The position numbers and the translations under genes are program-made. Shown here piece by piece: positions 1 through 9,895 of a stretch of 64,000 nucleotides of DNA (position 1 is the first letter of the stretch; every line of letters starts with the position of its first letter). The DNA is from Methanobrevibacter oralis. GTDB lineage: Archaea; Methanobacteriota; Methanobacteria; Methanobacteriales; Methanobacteriaceae. A model generated the notes under the pieces. The model had not been told where the DNA came from and did not search any database. It saw nothing but the letters and a program-made list of their open reading frames with translations. The stretch is taken from NCBI RefSeq assembly GCF_001639275.1, contig NZ_LWMU01000048.1:62001-126000 (forward strand), written 5' to 3'.

Positions 1-845
1 ATGGAGAAATCATTCAATTTGGACATGGGAGTCTTGGAGGAGTTAAAGGATTTGAAATAATAGCTGATGCAGATATTGAAGAATTTGGAAGAAAAATTGG
101 TCAAAAAGCTGTCAGATTGTTAGATGCTAAAGCTGCACCATCTGGAAGATTCCAAGTTATTACCGATCCTGAACTAACAGGTGTTTTAATACATGAAGCT
201 TTAGGTCATGCAACAGAAGGAGACTTAATCTTACAAAATGATTCCATACTTAAAGATAAACTCGGAAGCAAAATTGCCTCAGATATTGTGAATATATATG
301 ATAATGCAACACTTAAAAATGGCTTTGGATATTATCCATATGATGCTGAAGGAATTAAAACAACACCTAATCAATTAGTTAAAGATGGAGAATTAGTATC
401 TCTTTTAAATTCCAGAGAAACAGCAGCAAAATTAGGTATGAAATCCTCTGGAAATGCAAGATCATCCATATCTGACCAGCCAATTGTAAGAATGAGCAAT
501 ACTTATTTAGAACCTGGAGATATGAATTTTGATGAACTTATAGAAGATGTTTCAGATGGAATTTACCTTAAAGGATCAAGAGGTGGACAAGTAGATACTG
601 GTAAAGGAATTTTCCAATTCAATGCAGTTGAAGGATTTAAAATTGAAAATGGAGAACTAACAACACCACTAAGGGATGTTTCATTATCAGGAAATATTTT
701 GGAAACTTTAAAAAATGTAGATGCATTAGGAAATGATTTTAAACTTAGTGTGGGTTACTGTGGAAAAGATGGGCAAACAGCACCAGTAGGAGATGGTGGA
801 CCACATACAAGAATTTTAAATACAATGGTAGGAGGAATGGGTTAA
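1..845 (+). CDS. tldD: TldD/PmbA family metalloprotease, 3' part
   Basis: The 5' end lies outside the window; the reading frame is open from base 3. TldD-type proteins are zinc metalloproteases that work with PmbA/TldE to degrade or trim peptides in the cytoplasm. The diagnostic HEALGH motif (HExxxH) is at about bases 192-209, followed by the conserved GD and a C-terminal GYCGKDGQ segment typical of the family. The stop codon shares one base with the ATG of the next gene, so the two are probably co-transcribed. A TTG at 117 could be taken for a start, but in-frame family-like sequence ([10 protein letters not shown]) continues upstream of it, so the gene is longer. Family assignment is secure; the substrate is unknown. 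Confidence 0.9.
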   Translation, partial: GEIIQFGHGSLGGVKGFEIIADADIEEFGRKIGQKAVRLLDAKAAPSGRFQVITDPELTGVLIHEALGHATEGDLILQNDSILKDKLGSKIASDIVNIYDNATLKNGFGYYPYDAEGIKTTPNQLVKDGELVSLLNSRETAAKLGMKSSGNARSSISDQPIVRMSNTYLEPGDMNFDELIEDVSDGIYLKGSRGGQVDTGKGIFQFNAVEGFKIENGELTTPLRDVSLSGNILETLKNVDALGNDFKLSVGYCGKDGQTAPVGDGGPHTRILNTMVGGMG

Positions 846-1402
846 TGATAAGTGAGAGTAGTGGAAAATACTTATTAGAAATAGCTAAAAAAGCAGTTTA
901 TGAGTATATAACAAATGGAAAAACTTTAGAAATCCCAGATGATTGTCCTTCAGAACTCCATGAAAAATTAGGAGTTTTTGTGACAATTAATAAAAATAAT
1001 CGGTTGAGAGGATGTATTGGTTATCCAGAACCTATCAAAACAGCAATTCAAGCAACAATTGATGTAGCTATTGCTGCAGCAGTAAATGATCCAAGATTTA
1101 ATCAAGTAGGTGAAAATGAATATGATGATTTGGAATTTGAAGTAACAGTTCTTACAAAGCCAGAATTAATTATAATTGCTCATCCAAATCAATATTTTGA
1201 AGAAATAGAAATTGGCAAAGATGGATTGATAATTCAAAAAGGAAGATCAAGAGGTTTATTACTTCCACAAGTAGCAGTTGAAAATGCTTTTGAAATTGAA
1301 GACTTTTTAGAACATACCTGTATGAAAGCTGGAATCAGTGCTGACAGTTGGTTGGATGAAAGCTGTGATGTCTACAAATTTCAAGGACAAATATTTAAAT
1401 AG
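845..1402 (+). CDS. AMMECR1 domain protein
   Basis: 185 residues, the normal length for archaeal AMMECR1-domain proteins. The family signature LRGCIGY lies near residue 55-61, and the C-terminal half contains the [11 protein letters not shown] segment also typical of the family. The molecular function is not established; the domain often occurs with radical-SAM or dioxygenase-like partners. It starts on the last base of the tldD stop (TAATG), and its own stop overlaps the GTG of the next gene by one base. This three-gene chain (tldD, AMMECR1, NOG1-like GTPase) is therefore very likely one transcript. Confidence 0.88.
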   Translation: MISESSGKYLLEIAKKAVYEYITNGKTLEIPDDCPSELHEKLGVFVTINKNNRLRGCIGYPEPIKTAIQATIDVAIAAAVNDPRFNQVGENEYDDLEFEVTVLTKPELIIIAHPNQYFEEIEIGKDGLIIQKGRSRGLLLPQVAVENAFEIEDFLEHTCMKAGISADSWLDESCDVYKFQGQIFK

Positions 1403-2430
1403 TGATTGCAATGATGATACCAACAATCCCTACACCTGATGAACTGTTAAACAAAGGGTTTAGCAGAGGAAAAAAAGCAGCGGATTTACTTAGAGATCAA
1501 AAAATACCTAAGCATCTAAAAGGTAAAAGAATTGAAGAAAGACGTGTGATAACTTCATGTCAAGTGATTAAAGATAAATTAAAATCAATATTAGATGCAG
1601 TTCCAGAAATTGAAGAACTACATCCATTTTATCAAGATTATATTGATATTACTGTTGGTGTAGATGATATGAAGCAATCACTTGGAGCTTTAAACTGGGC
1701 ATATGGAATTTTAACACAACTTGAAAAAGAATATGGTGGAAAAATTAGGAAAAATCCGTCAGAAAAAGCTACAATGCTTCAAAAACAAGCTTATGGAAGA
1801 ATTGCTTCAGTTGTAAATAAAATTAAAAAAGATCTCGATTTTCTCGATTTTGCAAAAGCCAATTTAAGAAATATGCCAACAATTGACTTTGATGCAACTA
1901 CCATAGTTATTGCAGGATTTCCCAATGTAGGAAAATCAACACTTCTCCGCCAAATTACAGGAGCAGATCCGCAAGTAGCTAATTACCCATTTACAACAAA
2001 AGGAATACAAATAGGTCACACCGAAAGACATTGGAAAAGCATTCAAATTATTGATACACCAGGATTACTTGACAGACCAGTTTTAGAAATGAACGATATT
2101 GAAATGAATGCAATAGTAGCTTTAGAACATTTAGCAGATGCAATTTTATTTATTTTTGATGGATCTGAAACTTGTGGATTTCGTTTAGATAATCAATATA
2201 ATCTTTTAAAACAAATTGAAAAAATTTTTAGCGAAATACCAATTGTATACCTTTTCAATAAAATGGATTTAGTTGAAGATAAAGAATATCTTAACCAATA
2301 CATAGACAATGTAGATAACACAATATTTATATCAGCCATTGAAGGAGAAGGTATTGAAAAAATTAATAAAAAAATAGACAGTATTAGTAAAATTGAAAGA
2401 AATATTGATGATGAAGATGAATATTATTAA
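1402..2430 (+). CDS. NOG1-type GTPase
   Basis: 342 residues. An N-terminal helical domain (about 1-165) is followed by a GTPase domain with G1 GFPNVGKS (about 173-180), G3 DTPGLL and G4 NKMD. This is the OBG/NOG1 arrangement of GTPases linked to large ribosomal subunit assembly. It lacks the long C-terminal extension of eukaryotic NOG1, as archaeal members do. The start could be the GTG at 1402, which overlaps the preceding stop, or the ATGs at 1411 and 1414; the sequence does not decide. The C-terminus is strongly acidic (DDEDEYY). Role in ribosome biogenesis is inferred from family. Confidence 0.88.
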   Translation: MIAMMIPTIPTPDELLNKGFSRGKKAADLLRDQKIPKHLKGKRIEERRVITSCQVIKDKLKSILDAVPEIEELHPFYQDYIDITVGVDDMKQSLGALNWAYGILTQLEKEYGGKIRKNPSEKATMLQKQAYGRIASVVNKIKKDLDFLDFAKANLRNMPTIDFDATTIVIAGFPNVGKSTLLRQITGADPQVANYPFTTKGIQIGHTERHWKSIQIIDTPGLLDRPVLEMNDIEMNAIVALEHLADAILFIFDGSETCGFRLDNQYNLLKQIEKIFSEIPIVYLFNKMDLVEDKEYLNQYIDNVDNTIFISAIEGEGIEKINKKIDSISKIERNIDDEDEYY

Positions 2431-2432
2431 TG

Positions 2433-2482
2433 GTTAATTTTATATACAACATATAATAATTATATTAGTAACCAAAATTAAC
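2433..2482 (+). promoter_or_regulatory. hsp20 promoter with inverted repeat
   Basis: A TATA-like element TTTTATATAC sits at 2438-2447, about 55 bases before the hsp20 ATG. Perfect 9-base arms GTTAATTTT (2433-2441) and AAAATTAAC (2474-2482) flank it, the second arm lying close to the predicted transcription start. A strong Shine-Dalgarno AAAGGAGGC follows at about 2486-2494. Whether the arms bind a heat-shock regulator is unknown, and AT-rich repeats of this length can arise by chance. Confidence 0.4.
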
Positions 2483-2500
2483 TAAAAGGAGGCAATTAAT

Positions 2501-3061
2501 ATGGTTGATAATAAAACAATAAAAAGCAAAGTAGAAGATGCAAAAGAAAAATACGAAGAAACAAAAGAAACAAGAAAAGAAAAATACGAAGAAACAAAAG
2601 AAAAAAGCAAAAATTTTGCAGATAATGTAATGAATGATTTATACAAAAGTATTGATGAAATTAAAGAAAATATTAAAACCGTTCAAAAAGCAGCTGATGA
2701 AAAATATACTTCCTATAAACAAGCAACTGTCCAAAACTTAGATGTTGATTTAATTGAAAGTGATGATGTATACTACTTAAAAGTAGCTGTACCAGGAATT
2801 CCAAAAGAAGATATTAACATAGAAGCTGGGGACAATGATATTACCATTGAAGCAACTTTTGATGCATACATTAATGAATTTGCAGAAGATGATAGTGCTA
2901 AAGAAATCGTGTCTAACTTGAAAAAAGGAAAATGTGTAAAAACTGTAAGATTTGAAAGTAGTATTAATATTGAAGAAATTTCTGCTAAATTTAATAATGG
3001 AACTGTAATTATTAATATACCAAAATTAATCATACCAAAACATAAAGTGAATGTAGAATAG
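2501..3061 (+). CDS. hsp20: Hsp20/alpha-crystallin small heat-shock protein
   Basis: 186 residues. The C-terminal half (about 80-186) is an alpha-crystallin domain: it has the VAVPGIPKEDINIE segment and a terminal beta strand NGTVIINIPK. These proteins form oligomers that hold unfolding proteins in the cytoplasm without ATP. The first 75 residues are unusual: highly charged, with a near-exact repeat of KEKYEETKE and a predicted long helix or coiled coil, where most archaeal sHsps have a short hydrophobic N-terminus. The gene has its own promoter and a canonical Shine-Dalgarno. The C-terminal IXI-type motif (IIPKHKVNVE) is loosely present. Confidence 0.85.
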   Translation: MVDNKTIKSKVEDAKEKYEETKETRKEKYEETKEKSKNFADNVMNDLYKSIDEIKENIKTVQKAADEKYTSYKQATVQNLDVDLIESDDVYYLKVAVPGIPKEDINIEAGDNDITIEATFDAYINEFAEDDSAKEIVSNLKKGKCVKTVRFESSINIEEISAKFNNGTVIINIPKLIIPKHKVNVE

Positions 3062-3069
3062 AGTTATTT

Positions 3070-3115
3070 ATCCTAAACTTTTTTTTACTCTATTTTTACC
3101 TTTTTTATTTTTATA
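3070..3115 (+). terminator. Poly-T terminator after hsp20
   Basis: Three successive T runs (at about 3079-3086, 3094-3098 and 3103-3108) follow the hsp20 stop, before the convergent SIS gene ends at 3185. Archaeal RNA polymerase terminates at such T-rich tracts. A run of A at 3161-3168 would serve the minus-strand gene in the same way. Confidence 0.5.
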
Positions 3116-3184
3116 AAAAGTTTCGAAAAAACTATTGTTTAAGTCTTTATTGGCATATATAAAAAAAATGCAAAATATTTTTTT

Positions 3185-4195
3185 TTAATATCTGACTTTG
3201 CCAATATGTCTTGTAGCTCCAGGATCTTCACCATTAAAATGAGCTAAATAATATACAAACCATTCAAGTGGAACCACAAATATTAATGGAGATAATAAAT
3301 TATCTACATCAGCATAATCTTTCAAATTATAAACTATTGCTTTTAATTCAAAATTGTTAGAAAAATCAATAGTTTTATCAGTAATTTCATCAGATTCAAA
3401 ATTGGAATGGAATATAATTACTGGAACTCCTTTTTCTGCACGTTCAATTAAACCATGCCTGAATTCTGCAGAATAAAGAGGGCATGCATGTTTAATAGCT
3501 CCTTCCATAAGCATAGTCATAGCTAATTTAAATGATAAACCAAAGTTAGGACCACTTCCCATACAATAAAAAATATCTTCGTCTTTAAATTCTTTAGCTA
3601 ATTTTTTATTATCATTTTCAGTAGTTTTTAATAGATTTTCAATAATATTTGGAATTTCTTGTAATTGATTTAATAGTTTATCTGCATTTTCATAATTAGC
3701 TACCTTAAAGAAGATTTGATAAAGACATGCTAGTTGAGTTACATAAGTTTTAGTACCCAAAATAGCTGTTTCTCTCCCACATTGAGTTACAATAGGAATT
3801 TTAACTTCTTTAATCATTGAACTATCTTTTTCATTTGAAATAGAAACCGTGTTAATTTCATAATCATTTGCTTTTCTAAGTGATGCAAGAGTATCAGCAG
3901 TTTCACCTGATTGTGATGCAAAAATAGCTATTGAGTTTTCACCCTTAGTTAATTTTTTATTATAAAAAAACTCATAGCCAGTAAATACTTCAATATTGAT
4001 ATTGGTTGAAGACATTCTTATTGCATCTCTAATTGTATAACATGTTGAAATTGAACTTCCACAACCAATTAAATAAACTTTATCAACCTTTGAAACAAAT
4101 TTTGAAACATCATTTAATTTAGACATCTCACTTTCAAATGTTTTTCTTAATGAATCGGGTTGTTCCATCATTTCATCATACATATTATAGTTCAT
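3185..4195 (-). CDS. SIS-domain sugar-phosphate isomerase/deglycase-like protein
   Basis: 336 residues with two SIS domains. The first carries GCGSSISTC near residue 45 and SQSGET near residue 95; the second carries GSGPNFGLS and an EFRHGLIE segment. This equals the isomerase half of glucosamine-6-phosphate synthase (GlmS) without the glutaminase domain, as in FrlB/AgaS-type enzymes. It likely acts on an amino- or fructosamine-type sugar phosphate; the substrate cannot be read from sequence. Its start has a Shine-Dalgarno AAGGGG, with a TATA-like AAATATATATAG further upstream near 4245-4258. It stands alone, with no sugar-transport or kinase neighbour. Confidence 0.75.
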   Translation of the reverse strand: MNYNMYDEMMEQPDSLRKTFESEMSKLNDVSKFVSKVDKVYLIGCGSSISTCYTIRDAIRMSSTNINIEVFTGYEFFYNKKLTKGENSIAIFASQSGETADTLASLRKANDYEINTVSISNEKDSSMIKEVKIPIVTQCGRETAILGTKTYVTQLACLYQIFFKVANYENADKLLNQLQEIPNIIENLLKTTENDNKKLAKEFKDEDIFYCMGSGPNFGLSFKLAMTMLMEGAIKHACPLYSAEFRHGLIERAEKGVPVIIFHSNFESDEITDKTIDFSNNFELKAIVYNLKDYADVDNLLSPLIFVVPLEWFVYYLAHFNGEDPGATRHIGKVRY

Positions 4196-4455
4196 TATTA
4201 AACCCCTTAAAAATTGATAAGAATTATGATTATTTTATTTTTTTATCTATATATATTTTGAGGACATGCTAAAAAATATTTTATTAAAAAATCAGCTTAA
4301 CATTACATATAGCATAACTTTAGATATAATTATATATCAAAAAAACTTTTGTTAATATATGTAAAAATTCGGAATTATCCACTCTATCAACTATTGAAAA
4401 TATCCTTTAATAATAGATGAAGTAAAAAGAGCATTAATTGAGAAGGTTTTAAGAT

Positions 4456-6171
4456 TTAATTAATAATTAAATCAATAAATTCAAAATTATCTCCATCAAA
4501 TAATCCTTTATCTGAAAGTTTTAAAGAAGGAATTACCAAAAGAGCCATGAATGATAATGTCATGAATGGAGAATCAAGACGACATCCAAATCTATCAACA
4601 ATTTCTTCAAGTTCATCTAATTTAGAAGCTACACTATATGCATCCTCATTACTCATTAAACCCGCAACAGAAAGAGTTAAATAATCATTCATATCCTCAT
4701 AAGCAACAGAAAATCCTCCCTTATTTTCAATTAATATGTTAATAGCATTAGCCATATCATTAGCATTTGTCCCTACAACAATCAGATTATGAGAATCATG
4801 GGAAACAGAAGATGCAATAGCACCTTTTTTAAGGTGAAAACCCTTAATAAATGCATTTGAAATATTATCCCCAGTATACCTATCAACAACAGCTATTTTT
4901 AAAATATCTTCTTTTAAGTCTGGTTGAATAATATTATTTTCACACTTTAAAGTTGATTTAATGTTTTGAGTTATTAATTCACCATTAAAACATTGAATAA
5001 CATTAACTTCGCATTCTTCACCATCAAAACATACTTCAAAATCACGAACCTCTTTTTTAGAAACATTGATAGTGTTTTTATAATCTATCTCTTCAACATC
5101 AAATAAGACATTTTCTCCATCAAAAACACATTGTCCACCAATATATGTTTTTAAAACATTTAAATCGACTAAATTATCTACTACTATAAAATCTGCTTTA
5201 GCACCCTTTACAATAGTTCCAGCATCTATATTATAATGAGAAGCAGGATTAATTGTAACCATTTCAATAGCTTTTATAATATCCACTTCTAATTCACAAG
5301 CTTTTTGAATTGATTTGTTTAGATGTCCTTTAGTTAAATCATTAGGATGTTTGTCATCACTTACAATAAAATCAAAAATTGGTGAGTGAATTCTTCTCTC
5401 TAAAATTTCAGTTGGTATTATTCCAAAACTGTCTTGGTTTCTCCAATAGTTTACTCTTTCAGTGAAATCAAAAAGAGCCTCCATATTTTTAGCAGAAGAA
5501 CCATCACGAACCATTATTTTCATGCCTTTATGTTTTTTTTCAATAGCTTCACCAAAACTACTGCATTCATGATCTGTGATAATATATTGTTCTATATATT
5601 TATCTAAATCTTTACCAGAAAGCATAGGTGCATGACCATCAACTGGTTTATTATATTCATTAGCTAGTTCTAATTTTCTTAAAACTTCAACATCACCATT
5701 AATTACCCCTGGAAAATTCATCATTTCCCCTAAAGCAACAATTTCATCTTTTTCAAGCAAAAATTCCATATCACTACTATCTAAAACAGCTCCAGAAGTT
5801 TCAAAATTAGTAGCAGGAACACAAGATGGTGCTGTAAAATAAAAATTAAAAGGAACTGTTTGGGCATTTTTAATCATGAATTCAATGCCTTCAATTCCAC
5901 AAACATTAGCTATTTCATGAGGGTCACAAACAACAGAAGTAGTACCATGCCTAACAGCAATTTTTGCAAATTGGGCTGGTGTAAGCATTGTACTTTCAAT
6001 GTGAATATGAGAATCAATGAAGCCTGGAAGAATTAAACCTTCAATATCTGCTTTAAATTCACTTTCAACAGCTATTGGAATAATTTCTTTAAAAATCCCA
6101 TTTTCAATAGTTATTTTAGCTGGATAAACAGAATCTGTTAAAACATCAAGAATATAAGCAGTGAAAGTCAT
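4456..6171 (-). CDS. ade: Adenine deaminase
   Basis: Amidohydrolase-superfamily enzyme converting adenine to hypoxanthine and ammonia in purine salvage. Visible features are the metal-binding [11 protein letters not shown] near the N-terminus, the [12 protein letters not shown] segment characteristic of adenine deaminases, DGHAP, and VSHDSHN in the C-terminal domain. I place the start at the ATG at 6171 (571 aa), which follows GAGGAT at a good distance. A longer frame to 6219 would run 47 bases into the upstream gene and adds a hydrophobic leader not expected in a cytoplasmic enzyme. Only one base separates it from the preceding gene, so both are probably co-transcribed. A 10-base palindrome (4453-4473) covers the stop codon. 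Confidence 0.92.
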   Translation of the reverse strand: MTFTAYILDVLTDSVYPAKITIENGIFKEIIPIAVESEFKADIEGLILPGFIDSHIHIESTMLTPAQFAKIAVRHGTTSVVCDPHEIANVCGIEGIEFMIKNAQTVPFNFYFTAPSCVPATNFETSGAVLDSSDMEFLLEKDEIVALGEMMNFPGVINGDVEVLRKLELANEYNKPVDGHAPMLSGKDLDKYIEQYIITDHECSSFGEAIEKKHKGMKIMVRDGSSAKNMEALFDFTERVNYWRNQDSFGIIPTEILERRIHSPIFDFIVSDDKHPNDLTKGHLNKSIQKACELEVDIIKAIEMVTINPASHYNIDAGTIVKGAKADFIVVDNLVDLNVLKTYIGGQCVFDGENVLFDVEEIDYKNTINVSKKEVRDFEVCFDGEECEVNVIQCFNGELITQNIKSTLKCENNIIQPDLKEDILKIAVVDRYTGDNISNAFIKGFHLKKGAIASSVSHDSHNLIVVGTNANDMANAINILIENKGGFSVAYEDMNDYLTLSVAGLMSNEDAYSVASKLDELEEIVDRFGCRLDSPFMTLSFMALLVIPSLKLSDKGLFDGDNFEFIDLIIN

Positions 6172-6172
6172 T

Positions 6173-7393
6173 TTAATCCTCATGTAATGAATTATAAAGA
6201 AGAGGTAAAAATGTACCAATATCTGTTACAATACCAACTACCTGAGCACTACCTCTATCAGATAATTTAGTAACCGTAGATGGATTAATATCTACACAAA
6301 TACTTTTTACTTTTGAAGGTAGTAAATTACCAGTTGCAATCGAATGCAACATTGTAGCTATCATAATAACCATGTCAACTTCTTGAGCGTATTTTCTCAT
6401 TATTCTTTGAGATTTAGCTGTGTCAGTTATTACATCAGGAAGAGGACCATCATCACGAATAGAACCGGCTAAGACAAATGGAACATCATTCTTAATACAT
6501 TCATACATGATTCCACCATTTAAAGTTCCATCCTCAACAGCATTCTTAATAGAACCTGAATTATTAATTCTATTAATTGCCCTCATATGATGAGTATGAC
6601 CATGAGCTATAATTTTACCAGTTTCTACCTCAATACCTAACGATGTTCCAAACAAATTACTTTCAATATCATGAGTAGCTAATGCATTACCTGCCATTAT
6701 AACATCAATATAACCTTCACGAATTAATGATGCTAAAAACTTACCAGAACCTGTGTGAACAATAGCAGGCCCTCCAACAATGGCTATTTTCCCGCCTTTT
6801 TTCTTAATTTCTTTTATTTCATCAGCAATTCCATTAATTAAACTCATCAATGGTTTTTCAGAAGAAACTTCACTATTCATAAACTCAAATACTTCTTGCT
6901 CACCTCTTGATCTCTGAGGAGGTGTAACTTTTACTCCTTCAAGACCAACGACAATTTTATCTCCAGCTTTAATATCATCTATTGGTTTAACAAAAGCTCG
7001 TTTTTCTTCTTCATCAACAACAATCAAACAATCCATTTCAATTTGTTCTACATAAATCCAATCCCCAGCATAAAGAATGTGAGTTGTATGGTTGGATGTG
7101 GAATAAAAACCTTCAGGAGCAACTTTATCTTTAGTTGATGCAACTAATTGAACTTCTTTTAACTCTGCAATTGATGCACCAAGAACAGATAATTCATCTA
7201 ATATTGAATCCAACAATTCAGGAGATTCAGCAGAAACAGAAATTTTAGCTCTGCTTGTATCTGATTTTTTTCTACCAACTTCGAATTCTAATATATCAAA
7301 ATCCCCACCTTTGTCCATAATTAAACCCATTGTCTTAGTAAGAGCCAATGAATCTATAATATGGCCAGAAAGTTCAATAGTTCTTTTATTCAT
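6173..7393 (-). CDS. Archaeal-type ornithine cyclodeaminase family protein (TIGR00300, LOR/SDH-like)
   Basis: 406 residues. An N-terminal LOR/SDH-type domain (about 1-100) is followed by a nucleotide-binding domain with [14 protein letters not shown] and the HGHTHH and CVDINPS segments. A characterised member from Methanococcus was reported as an ornithine cyclodeaminase (ornithine to proline and ammonia), so a role in proline supply is plausible but not proven here. Two ATGs compete (7408 and 7393). A TATA box near 7418-7426 would place transcription initiation near 7396, which favours a nearly leaderless start at 7393. It is followed after one base by ade. Confidence 0.72.
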   Translation of the reverse strand: MNKRTIELSGHIIDSLALTKTMGLIMDKGGDFDILEFEVGRKKSDTSRAKISVSAESPELLDSILDELSVLGASIAELKEVQLVASTKDKVAPEGFYSTSNHTTHILYAGDWIYVEQIEMDCLIVVDEEEKRAFVKPIDDIKAGDKIVVGLEGVKVTPPQRSRGEQEVFEFMNSEVSSEKPLMSLINGIADEIKEIKKKGGKIAIVGGPAIVHTGSGKFLASLIREGYIDVIMAGNALATHDIESNLFGTSLGIEVETGKIIAHGHTHHMRAINRINNSGSIKNAVEDGTLNGGIMYECIKNDVPFVLAGSIRDDGPLPDVITDTAKSQRIMRKYAQEVDMVIMIATMLHSIATGNLLPSKVKSICVDINPSTVTKLSDRGSAQVVGIVTDIGTFLPLLYNSLHED

Positions 7394-7574
7394 AATACTT
7401 TGCCCCATTATAATTAATATTATAAGTATACTTTAAAGTGATATTTAATTGTATTGATGAAATCCTATCCTTTCAATCAAGTAATATATCAGCAGTTAAA
7501 AAGATAAATCTAAAGCATCATAATATGAATAATAAAAAAAAGAAAATAAATCAATTGAAAAGTTATGATTCAAA

Positions 7575-8381
7575 TTAATTTATTTTTTTGAATTTGCCGA
7601 TTCTATTGTTTCTAGATTTTAGAAATGGAGAAATTAAAGTAATAAAAATTGGAGAATATCTTTTCATAACATTAGTTAAATTATAATCTCCAGTCATTTT
7701 AAACATTGGACAGAGATCTTCAAAATCTCGACTTTCTTTTATACCCCATTTAAATACTGCACCAGTTTGCCTCACAGTATCATGATTCTTTTGATTTTTT
7801 ACCATCCAAGGAGTCATTAATTCTATAAGTAATTCAACTTTTCCAAAGCTTTCAGAAATTTTAAAAAATAATTTTTTTACCTTTTCTTCAGATAAATACA
7901 TTAAAAAACCTTCAGCTATGATTAAAACATTATCTTTATTCTCAATTTTATCAATCCAATTAAAATCAAGAGCTGAAGATGAAATATTTAAAACTCTATC
8001 ATGATTATCTATTAATTTATTTCTCAAAGAGATAACATTTTCAAAATCAATATTATACCATTTTATTTTTCCATTATCTACTCTACTAAATCTATCATCC
8101 AAACCACAAGCTAAATTAATAACAGAACATTCAGGGTTGTTTTTAATATATTTAGAAACCTCATCATCTAGTATAATAGTTCTTGCAGCACATCCCCAAA
8201 AGTTCATTTTATTTTTAGACTCTTTAAAACGTTCTGCAAAATCGTAATCAAGATTATTAATAATCTCAATTGCAGTTTTATCATAAAATGCTGGATTTTC
8301 CCTATTATTTTCTAATGCTCTTGAATATAATGGAACAAGCATTGTTTCACTAACACCAGATAAATCTACTCTTTCTTTCAT
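7575..8381 (-). CDS. LCM-family (COG3315-type) SAM-dependent O-methyltransferase
   Basis: 268 residues. The family signature CGLDDRFSRVD (SAM-binding motif I) is followed by the WYNIDFENVISLR acidic motif and an AEGFLMYLSEEKV segment, as in leucine-carboxyl-methyltransferase-like enzymes often annotated as polyketide O-methyltransferases. The methyl acceptor is unknown; this family is not part of core methanogen metabolism. The start has an excellent Shine-Dalgarno (AAGGAGGTG). The promoter contains a perfect 14-base palindrome resembling metal-regulator (DtxR/MntR-type) operators. It is a single-gene unit with AT-rich spacers on both sides, and may have been acquired. Confidence 0.78.
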   Translation of the reverse strand: MKERVDLSGVSETMLVPLYSRALENNRENPAFYDKTAIEIINNLDYDFAERFKESKNKMNFWGCAARTIILDDEVSKYIKNNPECSVINLACGLDDRFSRVDNGKIKWYNIDFENVISLRNKLIDNHDRVLNISSSALDFNWIDKIENKDNVLIIAEGFLMYLSEEKVKKLFFKISESFGKVELLIELMTPWMVKNQKNHDTVRQTGAVFKWGIKESRDFEDLCPMFKMTGDYNLTNVMKRYSPIFITLISPFLKSRNNRIGKFKKIN

Positions 8382-8430
8382 AAAACACCTCCTTTTCTGA
8401 TTTGATGTATTAATTCTAAAACATCAATAA

Positions 8431-8444
8431 TTAGGTATACCTAA
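8431..8444 (-). promoter_or_regulatory. Perfect palindrome TTAGGTATACCTAA in the methyltransferase promoter
   Basis: Perfect 14-base palindrome. A TATA box (minus strand ATTATATAT, 8459-8467) predicts transcription start near 8438, inside the palindrome. The half-site TTAGGT resembles boxes bound by DtxR/IdeR/MntR/SirR-type metalloregulators (TTAGGTnA...). Binding by such a repressor would block initiation. A second, weaker inverted repeat TTGATGT/ACATCAA spans 8402-8427 in the leader. The regulator itself is not in this window. Confidence 0.55.
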
Positions 8445-8496
8445 ATTTTTAATTCATCATATATAATCTTTTCACCGAATAAGACATATAGTTAAA

Positions 8497-9369
8497 TTAA
8501 TCAATTAATGTTAAAAAATCATGAATAATTTTAGCCGCAACAACTGCAGTAACATCACCTAATTTGTCACTAGCTGTTTCTACAACATCAAAACCAACAA
8601 TATTTTTATGAGATGCAGCCTGAAGTAAATCTTCTATCTCAGAAATAAACAATCCTGCAGGAACTGGATTACCCACATTAGGAGCAATAGATGGATCAAC
8701 TACATCCATATCAATAGATAAATAAATAGGACCATCAATATTAGATACATAATACTCAATAGCATCCATATGTTTATGAACATCTTTATTTTTAAATGTT
8801 TGAATATTATACGTTGATTTTACAAATTCCTCTTCATCAATAGACGATGACCTAATTCCAATTTGAACCAAATCGCAACCAATTTCATGAGCTCTCCTCA
8901 TAACAGTTGCATGAGAATACTTCTCACCAATAAAATCAAAAGCTAAATCTCTATGAGCATCTAAATGTATAACTGTCAAACTACCATATTGATTAAAAAG
9001 TGCTTTAATAGCTCCGATAGATACAGAATGTTCTCCACCAATTATAATTGGTTTAATTTTTAAATCAGCTAATTCACAAACAGTTTCTTCTACAATGTCA
9101 CATGTTGCTTTACAATTACCATAAACTACATTAACATCTCCAAAATCATAAAAATTAGCTGTTAATTCTTTATTAAAAATAGTATTAAATTTTTCAAGGC
9201 CAAATGATGCTTCACGAACAACAATTGGACCCAAACGAGTTCCAGAATGATAAGAAGTAGTGCTGTCAAATGGAACTCCAATTATACCATATGAATTCTC
9301 ACGAATATTTTCAAAATCATTTTCACTAGAAAATGCAAATTTCCAAGGTTCGTAAGTGTTTAATAGCAT
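8497..9369 (-). CDS. speB: Agmatinase (ureohydrolase)
   Basis: 290 residues, standard for archaeal agmatinases, which hydrolyse agmatine to putrescine and urea using a Mn2+ pair. All metal-ligand motifs are present: GGEHS (about 110), DAHRD (about 137) and SIDMDVVDP (about 218). The GGEHS start and the absence of arginase-specific elements favour agmatinase over arginase. It lies 33 bases downstream of aIF5A on the same strand and close to pyruvoyl arginine decarboxylase, which makes its substrate. Besides making free putrescine, it could act on an agmatine-modified aIF5A intermediate, as proposed in haloarchaea; that is inference. Confidence 0.9.
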   Translation of the reverse strand: MLLNTYEPWKFAFSSENDFENIRENSYGIIGVPFDSTTSYHSGTRLGPIVVREASFGLEKFNTIFNKELTANFYDFGDVNVVYGNCKATCDIVEETVCELADLKIKPIIIGGEHSVSIGAIKALFNQYGSLTVIHLDAHRDLAFDFIGEKYSHATVMRRAHEIGCDLVQIGIRSSSIDEEEFVKSTYNIQTFKNKDVHKHMDAIEYYVSNIDGPIYLSIDMDVVDPSIAPNVGNPVPAGLFISEIEDLLQAASHKNIVGFDVVETASDKLGDVTAVVAAKIIHDFLTLID

Positions 9370-9402
9370 AATTAATCTTGAAAGGAAAAATAATAGAAGA
9401 AC

Positions 9403-9792
9403 TTATTTAGTTCTCATTATTTTCATGTTACCTAAAGCAACAATGTATTCTACTTCAATACCTTCAGTTATTGTATCTTTTAACTCTTCAGGCATTGGTA
9501 AATCTAATGTATCATAACTTTCCATATCCATTAATTGAACATTGTCACCTTGAATGGATAAAACTTGACCTACTCTTTTATCAATAATAGGAATATCTAC
9601 TTTAGTATCTACTGGTTTTACAATGCTTCTTTTTTGATTATCAAAGATACCTACAGCTTCTAATCTTGCTTTTGCAGCCCCATGTTTACCAGGGGATGAA
9701 GTAGTTAAACTAGTAATTTTAGATGCTTCTCCACCTAAAACTATATATTTTCCAACTTTTAATGTTTTAATCTCTACAACTTTTGTTGACAT
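9403..9792 (-). CDS. eif5a: Translation factor aIF5A (hypusine-containing)
   Basis: 129 residues with an SH3-like N-domain and an OB-fold C-domain. The hypusination loop SSPGKHG is intact, with the modified lysine at K36. aIF5A relieves ribosome stalling and needs deoxyhypusine/hypusine made from a polyamine. The start ATG has Shine-Dalgarno TGGAGGAAAA. An 18-base perfect palindrome lies just upstream in the promoter. The downstream agmatinase is probably in the same transcript. No deoxyhypusine synthase gene is in this window. Confidence 0.95.
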   Translation of the reverse strand: MSTKVVEIKTLKVGKYIVLGGEASKITSLTTSSPGKHGAAKARLEAVGIFDNQKRSIVKPVDTKVDIPIIDKRVGQVLSIQGDNVQLMDMESYDTLDLPMPEELKDTITEGIEVEYIVALGNMKIMRTK

Positions 9793-9808
9793 TAATTTTC
9801 CTCCATAA

Positions 9809-9826
9809 ATAAAAACCGGTTTTTAT
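9809..9826 (-). promoter_or_regulatory. 18-base perfect palindrome in the aIF5A promoter
   Basis: ATAAAAACCGGTTTTTAT is perfectly self-complementary. Its right arm in the minus direction overlaps one possible TATA box (ATTATAAAAA). If the more distal TATAAG near 9832-9843 is used instead, the palindrome covers the start site. Either way it is well placed as an operator. The GC-containing centre (ACCGGT) makes it less likely to be chance than the usual AT palindromes here. Confidence 0.5.
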
Positions 9827-9895
9827 AATCTTATAATAAGGAATATTATTAGACTAATATTAATTTATATGTTCTATTTTATATAAAAGTACCTA

